Part shown: piece after piece, positions 1 to 5,573 of the stretch
Position numbering within the stretch: the first letter of the stretch is position 1
Layout: each line of letters opens with the position of its first letter
Assembly: GCA_011055475.1 (NCBI GenBank)
Contig: DSDH01000201.1
Location: forward strand, 1-9,165
Length of the DNA: 9,165 nucleotides
DNA from: Phycisphaerales bacterium
GTDB taxonomy: Bacteria > Planctomycetota > Phycisphaerae > Sedimentisphaerales > Anaerohalosphaeraceae
Direction: 5' to 3'
Made by a program: the position numbers and the translations under genes
Notes under the pieces: model-generated
Databases searched by the model: none
What the model was told of the DNA's origin: nothing
The model's input: only the letters and a program-made list of their open reading frames with translations

Positions 1-1
1 C

Positions 2-451
2 GGCTACGGCCAGTACGACTCCGGTTGCATGATGCTGCGGCTCACCGAAGAAGGCGGAGCCATCCGACCCGAGGTGCTTTACATCCGCGACATCGAGGCC
101 TTCGGCTCGATGCAGCAGACGCCGATCTGGTACGACGGACATCTGTACGGCGTGCGGATCACGGACAAGCAACTGCTCTGCATGGACGATCAGGCCGAGG
201 TCGTCTGGGGCAGCTCCACCGCCGTCACGTTCGGCCACGGACCTTATGCCATCGCCGACGGCCTGATCTTCGCGATGGACGATGAGGGCCTGTTGCGTCT
301 GGCCCGGGCGACGGCCACGGGCTACGTGCAACTGGCCGAGGCCCGCGTGCTGAACGGCCACGAATCCTGGGCGCCGCTGGCCTTCGCCTCCGGGCGACTG
401 CTGGTGCGCGACACGGAGCACATGGTTTGTCTGGACGTCGCGGCGCGCTGA
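2..451 (+). CDS. PQQ-like beta-propeller protein, C-terminal part (5' end outside window)
   Basis: Reading frame 2 is open from the window edge to the TGA at 449-451, so the gene begins upstream; the ATGs at 29 and 32 are probably internal. The visible 149 residues show the blade pattern of PQQ/quinoprotein-alcohol-dehydrogenase-like propellers. Short beta-strand segments alternate with phrases such as TPIWYDGHLYGV, KQLLCMDD, GLIFAMDDEGLLRLA and GRLLVRDTEHMVCLDV. The closing 'G.L.VRD...(V/L)CLD' strand is typical of the last blade. Such proteins are usually exported scaffolds or enzymes, and in planctomycetes they are often large and poorly characterised. No quinone-binding or heme residues can be judged from this fragment, so no enzyme activity is claimed. 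The gene is followed after 71 bp by the EamA permease on the same strand, so the two may be co-transcribed. Confidence 0.75.
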   Translation, partial: GYGQYDSGCMMLRLTEEGGAIRPEVLYIRDIEAFGSMQQTPIWYDGHLYGVRITDKQLLCMDDQAEVVWGSSTAVTFGHGPYAIADGLIFAMDDEGLLRLARATATGYVQLAEARVLNGHESWAPLAFASGRLLVRDTEHMVCLDVAAR

Positions 452-493
452 GCGGCAAAGCAGGACGCCTTGCTACCCGCAGGAGGAGGGACC

Positions 494-526
494 ATGTCTT
501 TGAACGGCAAGGACGACCGGGGATGA
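494..526 (+). CDS. Putative 10-codon leader peptide ORF upstream of the permease
   Basis: A strong Shine-Dalgarno, AGGAGG at 481-486, sits 7 bases before ATG 494. The ATG opens a 10-codon frame (MSLNGKDDRG) that ends in TGA at 524-526. That stop overlaps the permease start codon as ATGA (523-526), the usual arrangement for translational coupling. The permease start itself has only a weak ribosome site (GGGG or GGACG just upstream), so ribosomes finishing the mini-ORF could re-initiate on it. The peptide has no run of one amino acid that would suggest classic attenuation. The spacing and overlap could be chance, and no homology can be assessed for so short a peptide. Confidence 0.35.
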   Translation: MSLNGKDDRG

Positions 527-1398
527 ATGCCAAGCGTGTGGGGGTACTGGCGGTGTTGGGCGCTGCGGTGATGTGGGCGCTGGAGCCGAACTTCGCCAAG
601 CTGGCCTACGCCAGTGCGGGCGTGTTGGAGACCTCGGCCGTACGCACCGTCACCGTGGTCCCGATCGCCCTGGCGTGGCTGGTGATGACTCGATCCAGCC
701 TCCGGCTGGGGCCGCGCTGGCCGGCCATGGTGTACGTGGGGCTTGTGGCCGCGGCCGGCGCGGACGTGATCTACCTGTGGGCCCTTTCGCTGGCCGATTA
801 CCCGGTGGTGAACGCCGTCCTGATCGGCCACCTCCAGCCGGTCTTTGTCGTCCTCCTGGGGCGGATACTCCTCAAGGCGGAACACCTGACCCGTCTGGAC
901 TACCTGGGCATCGGGATCATGGTTGTCTCCAGCCTGCTGGTGGCGACGCGGACATGGGAACACCTGCGACGCCTGCAGTTCGGCACGGCGGGCGATGGGC
1001 TGGTCCTGGCGGCCACGCTCCTGTGGGCCTCGACGACACTGGTGGCCCGCCGGTATCTGCGGGGGCTCTCGGCGGGCACGGTGACGTTCTGGCGGTTCGC
1101 GATCGGGGCGGCGGTTCTGTGGGTGGTGCTCGCCATCCGCTCGCAGCCGGTGGTCCTGAACGGCTATCAGTTCATGGTCGGGCTGGTGGTGGCCGTCGGC
1201 ACGCTGCTGTACTACGTGGGCCTGAACCGCATCAAGGCGGCGCAGGTCTCGGCGATTGAGTTGAGCTCGCCGTTTTTCGCCGCGGTGCTGGCGTTTCTGG
1301 TCCACGGGGAGGGCCTGACGGTCATGCAGTCCGCGGGCATGGTCCTTCTGGCCGGGGGGATCGCGTGCCTGGCCCGGCGGGAAACCGCGCTGGATTAG
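523..1398 (+). CDS. EamA/DMT-family 10-TM permease
   Basis: This is a 291-residue hydrophobic protein with about ten membrane helices arranged as two EamA repeats, roughly residues 5-137 and 155-285. That is the usual length for the drug/metabolite transporter superfamily. It opens with the characteristic first helix (VLAVLGAAVMWALEPNFAKLA). The ends of the repeats show the family pattern, seen in LIGHLQPVFVVLLGRILLKAEHLTRLDYLGIGIMV and again around ELSSPFFAAVLAFLVHGEGLT. Members move small metabolites such as amino acids or nucleotide sugars across the inner membrane; the substrate cannot be read from sequence. ATG 523 was chosen because the first helix starts right after it. The frame is open further upstream (TTG 427), but that segment is arginine-rich, overlaps the upstream gene and is not membrane-like. 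The ATGA overlap with a mini-ORF suggests coupled translation. Confidence 0.88.
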   Translation: MNAKRVGVLAVLGAAVMWALEPNFAKLAYASAGVLETSAVRTVTVVPIALAWLVMTRSSLRLGPRWPAMVYVGLVAAAGADVIYLWALSLADYPVVNAVLIGHLQPVFVVLLGRILLKAEHLTRLDYLGIGIMVVSSLLVATRTWEHLRRLQFGTAGDGLVLAATLLWASTTLVARRYLRGLSAGTVTFWRFAIGAAVLWVVLAIRSQPVVLNGYQFMVGLVVAVGTLLYYVGLNRIKAAQVSAIELSSPFFAAVLAFLVHGEGLTVMQSAGMVLLAGGIACLARRETALD

Positions 1399-1491
1399 CG
1401 TCGGCCCCACAACGATCCGGGCTGGCGCCCCCAAAGGCCGCCGGGCCGTTCGCCCACTCCAACCCACAAGATCAAATACCTGAAAAAGTAA

Positions 1492-1520
1492 TTGTGCGCC
1501 GGATTCCTGTTGAGTAGAAT
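1492..1520 (+). promoter_or_regulatory. Putative sigma-70-type promoter for the dockerin-propeller gene
   Basis: TTGTGC at 1492-1497 and TAGAAT at 1515-1520 are separated by 17 bases. The -10 matches TATAAT at 5 of 6 positions; the -35 is weaker at 3 of 6. It lies in the 184-bp spacer between the permease and the secreted propeller gene, about 60 bases before the start codon. The same TAGAAT hexamer recurs in front of the methyltransferase gene. The prediction is by eye only. Confidence 0.5.
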
Positions 1521-1524
1521 CCGG
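1499..1524. promoter_or_regulatory. Perfect 8-bp inverted repeat overlapping the -10 (operator or hairpin)
   Basis: CCGGATTC (1499-1506) and GAATCCGG (1517-1524) are perfect reverse complements separated by 10 bases. The right arm contains most of the proposed -10 TAGAAT and the left arm lies in the -35/-10 spacer, so a protein bound here would cover the promoter. Alternatively the RNA hairpin, followed by TCTCTTT, could act as a weak terminator for the permease transcript. The sequence alone does not decide between these. Confidence 0.45.
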
Positions 1525-1582
1525 TCTCTTTGTGCGTGTACCGGAGATGATGGTGTGATGGAACAGGTGAAAGGGAGGAACG

Positions 1583-2773
1583 ATGAAAACCGTTTCACGA
1601 GCGACTCTGGGGCTGGTGCTGGTGGTGACCCTCTGCGGCGCGGCGTCGGCGGCGCATTGGCGGGTGGTGCAGTTGACCGACAACACCGTCGACGATCACG
1701 GACCGCGGATCAGCGGCGGCCGGGTCGTCTGGGCGTCCAAGGTGGACGCGGATTACGAGATCATGTACTACGACGGTCACACAACGCAACAACTGACCGC
1801 CAACGACGTGGACGATCTGTCGCCCTGCATCTCGGTGGTCGATCCCAACGTGACCGTCTGCTGGCACGCCGTGGTCGGACCGGGGCGGACACGAGAGGTC
1901 TTTTACTTCGATGGAGCACAGATCACCCGCCTCACGGACAATTCGTGGGATGATCGCGAGGCCGTCTGCTGGGACCGGCACATCGTCTGGCGGCAACGCA
2001 CGGACCGCACGGATTGGGAGCTGTTCGATTACCATCCGCGCCATGGGGTGCGGCGTCTGACGGACGATGAATTCGATCACGGCGATTATGCCGTCTGGGG
2101 CCCGTTCGTCGCCTGGGCCCGAAACACCATGTTTGAGCGGGAAATCTGGTTTTACGATGGGAGCACGGCTCAGAAAATCACATCCGGCGACGCGGCCGTC
2201 AACCTGCCCGTGTCGCTGTCGGGTGGGCACGCGGCGTGGCTGCAATGGGCCGACGGCAACTGGGAGGTGTTCGACTATCACGTCGGCGGCCATTACCGGC
2301 GGCTGACGTTCGGCGACCACGATCACCACGGCCCCGTGGTCTTCGACGAGACCATCGCCTGGTCCCGCGGTCAGGACGACCACGAGGAGATTCTGTACTA
2401 CGATGGACAGCAGGTGCGTCAGTTGACGTACAACGGGGCACGCGACAGGGACGTGCGCCTCGCAGAGCGGTGGGTGGTCTACCTCCGCTCCGACCCGGAG
2501 ACGGACCGGTCGGACGTGGTGGTATACGACCTCCAGCGCGGATATGAGACGCCGCTGGCCAGCCCGTATGAACAGAATCGGGACCCCCACGTGGACGGCG
2601 ATGCCATCGTCTGGATGGGCTGGGACGGCGAGGATTACGAGATCATGCTGGCCGTCGCCTGCGACGAGATGCCCGGCGACACGAACGGCGATTGCGTCGT
2701 GAACCTGCTCGACCTGGCCGACGTGGCCGGCGACTGGACCCGCTGCACCGCCCCCGAGCCCTATTGCCCGTGA
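1583..2773 (+). CDS. Secreted TolB-like beta-propeller protein with C-terminal dockerin half-repeat
   Basis: This is a 396-residue exported protein. Residues 1-23 form a signal peptide (KTVSR start, hydrophobic core LGLVLVVTLCGA, cleavage near ASA-AHW). The body has eight units of about 42 residues. Each carries YDG or DY, then an (R/Q)(Q/R)LT(D/A)N-type turn (at residues 29, 69, 115, 157, 197, 239, 279 and a weak one at 323), then a 'G..VVW'-type strand, as in TolB/WD40-like propellers. Tryptophan and Asp-His clusters (DDHG, DHDHHG) are frequent. Residues 364-380 (PGDTNGDCVVNLLDLAD) match one calcium-binding dockerin type I repeat. There is only one repeat, followed by a short tail (AGDWTRCTAPEPYCP). 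A full dockerin has two repeats, so this is more likely a surface-sorting or assembly tag than a true cellulosome dockerin. A GGGAGG ribosome site (1573-1578) fixes the start. The ligand is unknown. The last 49 bp recur at 5415-5463. Confidence 0.82.
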   Translation: MKTVSRATLGLVLVVTLCGAASAAHWRVVQLTDNTVDDHGPRISGGRVVWASKVDADYEIMYYDGHTTQQLTANDVDDLSPCISVVDPNVTVCWHAVVGPGRTREVFYFDGAQITRLTDNSWDDREAVCWDRHIVWRQRTDRTDWELFDYHPRHGVRRLTDDEFDHGDYAVWGPFVAWARNTMFEREIWFYDGSTAQKITSGDAAVNLPVSLSGGHAAWLQWADGNWEVFDYHVGGHYRRLTFGDHDHHGPVVFDETIAWSRGQDDHEEILYYDGQQVRQLTYNGARDRDVRLAERWVVYLRSDPETDRSDVVVYDLQRGYETPLASPYEQNRDPHVDGDAIVWMGWDGEDYEIMLAVACDEMPGDTNGDCVVNLLDLADVAGDWTRCTAPEPYCP

Positions 2774-2774
2774 C
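2726..2774. repeat. Direct repeat, left copy: 3' end of the dockerin-protein gene
   Basis: This 49-bp stretch runs from GCCGGCGACTGG to the TGAC at the stop codon of the dockerin-tail gene. It recurs in the same orientation at 5415-5463 with 4 mismatches. Three are synonymous and one changes Pro to Arg in the shared tail CTAPE(P/R)YCP. The sequences diverge right after the stop codon. Together the two copies bracket the restriction-modification genes. Confidence 0.85.
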
Positions 2775-2790
2775 CGATTCGCATAAGGGG

Positions 2791-2820
2791 CTGGCAGGGA
2801 ACCGCGTGCTACGCTAGAAT
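2791..2820 (+). promoter_or_regulatory. Putative promoter for the restriction-modification module
   Basis: CTGGCA (2791-2796) and TAGAAT (2815-2820) lie 18 bases apart, directly after the left dockerin-tail repeat and 38 bases before ATG 2859. Matches to consensus are 4/6 and 5/6. The predicted transcript start, near 2827, falls in the dyad CCCTG-T-CAGGG (2825-2835). CAGGGA also occurs at 2795-2800, overlapping the -35. The arrangement fits a repressible promoter, but the operator role is inference. Confidence 0.5.
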
Positions 2821-2858
2821 GACGCCCTGTCAGGGACTTGACGGAAGGGCATGGGGCC

Positions 2859-4301
2859 ATGGGAGCAATTGCGACGGCGGGATCTCTGAGTCGCCCGGTG
2901 GCGGCGAGGGAGAGACTGTACGCCCGGTTTGAAGGCTGTTTGGAGGTAAACCCTGATCTCGACCGCAAACTGGTGAGCTTCCAGGCCAATCGCGGCTTGC
3001 CTTTTTACCGCTGGCTCAAGTACAAGGAGGGCTTTTCGGCCCGCCTGGTGGAGTATCTAATCGAAAGGCTCGGACCGCCGAAAGGCCTGCTGCTGGACCC
3101 GTTCGCGGGGACGGGGACGGCGTTGTTCCAGGCGCAGGCCATGGGGTGGAACGCCGTCGGGATCGAACTGTTGCCGCTGGGTTATTTTGCCATCGAGGCG
3201 AGGCTGGCGGCTCAATCCGTCAAGCCGGCCACGTTTCGAGCCGCCTTGAAGCATGTTGATGGGATCCGTTGGGAGGACCATTTCGATGAGGGGTGTCTTT
3301 TCCCCCACGTCCCGATCACCCAAGGGGCCTTTCCACCCGCCACGGAGCGCGCCATTGCCGGATACCGGGCGTATTGTTCGCGACTGACCCATGCGGACGT
3401 GCGCAAGCTGTTCGAGCTCGCGGCGCTGGCCGTTCTTGAAGAAGTCAGCTACACGCGAAAGGATGGACAGTACCTGCGGTGGGATCATCGTGCGAGCAAG
3501 CGGGGCGTCAAATCGAGTTTCCACAAAGGCCGCATCGGTTCGTTTGACAGGGCCGTGCATCAGAAGCTCCAGGAGATTCTGGCGGATTTAGAAGGACGCC
3601 ATGGGGAGCGGAGCCTGTTTGAATCGACGGTGCGGGAGGCTCCGCCGGGCACGCTGGATGCGCGGAAGGGTTCCTGCCTTGAAATCCTCTCGCAATTGCC
3701 CGCCCATCACGTCGACATGATCATCACCTCGCCGCCCTACTGCAACCGCTACGATTACACACGGACGTATGCGCTCGAGCTGGCGTATTTGGGGATTGAC
3801 GAAGCAGGGATCAAAGAGCTTCGGCAGGCCATGCTGTCCTGCACCGTCGAGAACAGGGCCAAGCGCGCCGAGCTATGTGAGGCGTATACGCGCCGTGGCC
3901 AAGAGAAGGCGGCTGCCGGCGTCGACGAAGTGTTCGCTGCACAGGACGCCCTTCACGAGGTGATCGGAATCCTGCGGCGCCTGGCGGGAGAGGGGCTTTT
4001 GAACAACGCCAACATCCCCTCCATGGTCCAGAATTACTTCTACGAAATGTGTTTCGTCTTGTATGAGATGGCGCGAGTCGTTCGACCCGGCGGCAAGATC
4101 GTGATGGTGAATGACAACGTGCGGTACGCGGGTGAGGAGGTTCCCGTCGACATGATCCTCAGCGACATGGCGGGCCGGTTCGGCATGTCGACCGATTGCA
4201 TCTGGGTCCTGGCCCGCGGGAAGGGCAACAGTAGCCAACAGATGGGCAACCACGGGCGGCATGAGTTGCGAAAATGCGTGTACGTATGGACCAAACAATA
4301 A
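2859..4301 (+). CDS. Type II DNA methyltransferase (amino-methylating, SPPY motif)
   Basis: This 480-residue protein should transfer a methyl group from S-adenosylmethionine to an exocyclic amino group of DNA, protecting sites from the endonuclease encoded next door. Motif I, the AdoMet-binding loop DPFAGTGT, is at residues 80-87, followed by the acidic end of the next strand (AVGIE, 99-103). The catalytic motif IV SPPY is at 291-294 within DMIITSPPYCNRYDY. A late strand (RVVRPGGKIVMVND, about 407-420) follows. SPPY favours N4-cytosine but does not exclude N6-adenine. Motif I precedes motif IV with about 200 residues between them, so the target-recognition region probably lies in that gap (alpha-like order). 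ATG 2859 is preferred over TTG 2838, which is in frame seven codons earlier. GC content looks lower than in flanking genes (about 57% in 3541-3600 against about 73% in 6901-6960), consistent with recent acquisition. The endonuclease starts 24 bp downstream. Confidence 0.87.
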   Translation: MGAIATAGSLSRPVAARERLYARFEGCLEVNPDLDRKLVSFQANRGLPFYRWLKYKEGFSARLVEYLIERLGPPKGLLLDPFAGTGTALFQAQAMGWNAVGIELLPLGYFAIEARLAAQSVKPATFRAALKHVDGIRWEDHFDEGCLFPHVPITQGAFPPATERAIAGYRAYCSRLTHADVRKLFELAALAVLEEVSYTRKDGQYLRWDHRASKRGVKSSFHKGRIGSFDRAVHQKLQEILADLEGRHGERSLFESTVREAPPGTLDARKGSCLEILSQLPAHHVDMIITSPPYCNRYDYTRTYALELAYLGIDEAGIKELRQAMLSCTVENRAKRAELCEAYTRRGQEKAAAGVDEVFAAQDALHEVIGILRRLAGEGLLNNANIPSMVQNYFYEMCFVLYEMARVVRPGGKIVMVNDNVRYAGEEVPVDMILSDMAGRFGMSTDCIWVLARGKGNSSQQMGNHGRHELRKCVYVWTKQ

Positions 4302-4325
4302 CGCACACCGGCGAACGAGGCGGCC

Positions 4326-5282
4326 ATGGCGCAGCGCACCCCGGATAGGCACCTTCTCGACGCGCTGTCCAGGGCCTATATGGCCCGGGCGAGGCTTTTC
4401 CACAACGGCCTGAGAGCCTCGCGGATCGATCTGCTGTTCGCTGAGATCGACGCGATCGACGGCGGTCCTTTGGACTGGACTGACGCGGCGCTCGGTGTAT
4501 CGCCCAGCGCCCTGCAACGTGTTCGACAGACGGGGGCAGCACCCCATCAGGTCTTCGCGCACCCGGATGTGATCGCCCAGCGCCCCCATCTGATCGCGTA
4601 CTACCGCAACGTGGTTGCGATCTCCAAGAAGGGGATTGCCCAGATGCTCTGGTCCACCAATGGTTACGAGGCCAAGAAGCGGACCACGATGGACAGGGAC
4701 CTCGCCGTGACGCTGTGCCGTACGCTCAATCAGATCTTGAGCGGCGTCATCGACGAGACGCCGGGCTACGACGTGACATTGAGTCGTCAAGCCGTTCTCG
4801 CCGAGATCGGCACGGAGCTCCAGGGGGCGTGGGCCAACGCCGTCGGACAGGGGGCGGCTCGTGAAGTGGAGCGCATGTTCGCGGGTTATCTCGATGAGCA
4901 TGAATGGGGTCGAGACGACGGCGCCCACACGTACACGCTGCGCAACGGATGGCGGATCGTCTTCAGTAACGAACCCGATGTCGCCTTCTTCGACGCCGCC
5001 GGCGTCAAACAGATCGCCATCGAGATCAAGGGCAGCCTGGATACGGCCGGGGCGCAGACCCGCTATGGCGAGGCCAAAAAATCCTTCGCGAAACAACTGC
5101 AGGAGAACCCGCGCTGTCACACCGTGTACCTGGCGAGTTGTTTCACGGACGCGGTGATCCGGCAAATCCGGAGCGACGGGCAGGTGCGGGAGTGGTTTAA
5201 TCTGACGTCGATCCTCTATGACGAGGAGGAGCGCCGCCGTTTCCTGCAACGTATCTTTCACATTGTCAGCACACCGGCATGA
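4326..5282 (+). CDS. PD-(D/E)XK type II restriction endonuclease
   Basis: This 318-residue protein is the probable cutting partner of the preceding methyltransferase. The C-terminal half shows a PD-(D/E)XK nuclease core: PD at 217-218 (NEPDVAFFD), then a strand ending in E-I-K (E233, K235), and then SLDTAGAQTRYGEAKKSF, resembling the 'EIKG..D..G...R.GEA.KS' segment of several type II enzymes. E162 in the preceding helix could be the extra acidic residue. The N-terminal 130 residues are helical, with an LIAYYRNVVAISKKGIAQM segment around 89-107 that probably contributes to DNA contact. From memory these features recall the XcyI/Cfr9I group, but I cannot confirm that family, so recognition specificity is left open. 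A CGAGG ribosome site (4316-4320) precedes ATG 4326. The stop overlaps the next ATG as ATGA (5279-5282). No controller (C) gene or very-short-patch repair gene is present. Confidence 0.78.
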   Translation: MAQRTPDRHLLDALSRAYMARARLFHNGLRASRIDLLFAEIDAIDGGPLDWTDAALGVSPSALQRVRQTGAAPHQVFAHPDVIAQRPHLIAYYRNVVAISKKGIAQMLWSTNGYEAKKRTTMDRDLAVTLCRTLNQILSGVIDETPGYDVTLSRQAVLAEIGTELQGAWANAVGQGAAREVERMFAGYLDEHEWGRDDGAHTYTLRNGWRIVFSNEPDVAFFDAAGVKQIAIEIKGSLDTAGAQTRYGEAKKSFAKQLQENPRCHTVYLASCFTDAVIRQIRSDGQVREWFNLTSILYDEEERRRFLQRIFHIVSTPA

Positions 5283-5293
5283 GGTGCACAGTC

Positions 5294-5422
5294 ATGGAAC
5301 GCAACGTGGTTGCGAGTCTGGCGACGCATCCGGATGATGCGGAGTTTTTTTTGCGCGGGGACGCTGGCGTTGCTGGCCGAGCGGCGCCGGTCGGTGCACA
5401 TCGCCACGATGACCGCCGGCGA
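5294..5422. repeat. Partial duplicate of the PIG-L gene start (parent copy 6729-6859)
   Basis: Both segments share long exact runs, for example CGCATCCGGATGATGCGGAGTT and GCGCGGGGACGCTGGCG. By eye the identity is about 91%, similar to the 92% of the dockerin-tail repeat. Homology begins at the ATG: sequence upstream of the two copies does not match. Homology ends at GCCGGCGA, where this copy switches to dockerin-tail sequence. Confidence 0.85.
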
Positions 5423-5462
5423 CTGGACTCGCTGCACGGCCCCCGAGCGCTATTGCCCCTGA
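5294..5462 (+). pseudogene. Chimeric pseudogene: PIG-L 5' fragment fused to a dockerin-gene 3' tail
   Basis: Bases 5294-5422 align with the first 131 bases of the PIG-L deacetylase gene at 6729, with about 10 substitutions, a missing codon 2 and one extra T. They include a THPDDAEFF version of the metal-binding motif. At GCCGGCGA (5415-5422), shared by both parents, the sequence switches to the 3' end of the dockerin-protein gene, ending in TGA at 5460-5462. With the extra T in the 8-T run (5345-5352) removed, the reading frame would encode a 55-residue fusion that starts MERNVVASLA and ends AGDWTRCTAPERYCP, in frame through the junction. As written, the frame shifts after codon 17. It lacks the third metal-binding His and most of the fold, so it cannot be an active deacetylase. 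It lies 11 bp after the endonuclease stop. Confidence 0.82.
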
Positions 5463-5463
5463 C
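5415..5463. repeat. Direct repeat, right copy: dockerin tail at the far end of the R-M segment
   Basis: This is the second copy of the 49-bp segment found at 2726-2774, in the same orientation and with 4 mismatches. Its first 8 bases are also part of the PIG-L homology. Beyond the TGAC, the sequence leads into the promoter of the 5574 gene and no longer resembles the DNA after the left copy. Confidence 0.85.
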
Positions 5464-5494
5464 TACTCGGACTCGACTGGCCCCAGCCGCAGGG

Positions 5495-5524
5495 TTGCGG
5501 ACCTGCCTGTATGCGCGATATACT
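5495..5524 (+). promoter_or_regulatory. Putative promoter of the 5574-8430 gene cluster
   Basis: TTGCGG (5495-5500) and TATACT (5519-5524) are 18 bases apart, about 50 bases before the chosen start codon. The -10 matches consensus at 5 of 6 positions. A 7-bp inverted repeat, CGGACCT (5498-5504) and AGGTCCG (5527-5533), flanks the -10 and could be an operator. This promoter placement argues against the in-frame ATG at 5511, which would lie inside it. Confidence 0.5.
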
Positions 5525-5573
5525 CCAGGTCCGAACGACATTAGAAACATGTGTCTATACCTGCGGAGTGGAT

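Noticed and set aside
322..1686. Long minus-strand open frame of 454 codons over the permease
   Set aside because: It is rich in Arg, Gln, His and Pro with no recognisable motifs, which is typical of an antisense shadow of a GC-rich gene. The plus strand has a clear transporter.
1595..2989. Minus-strand open frame of 464 codons over the propeller gene
   Set aside because: It mirrors the codon periodicity of the real gene, has no domain pattern, and crosses the R-M promoter region.
3873..5261. Minus-strand open frame of 462 codons across the methyltransferase and endonuclease
   Set aside because: It spans two well-supported genes on the plus strand and has low-complexity, motif-free content.
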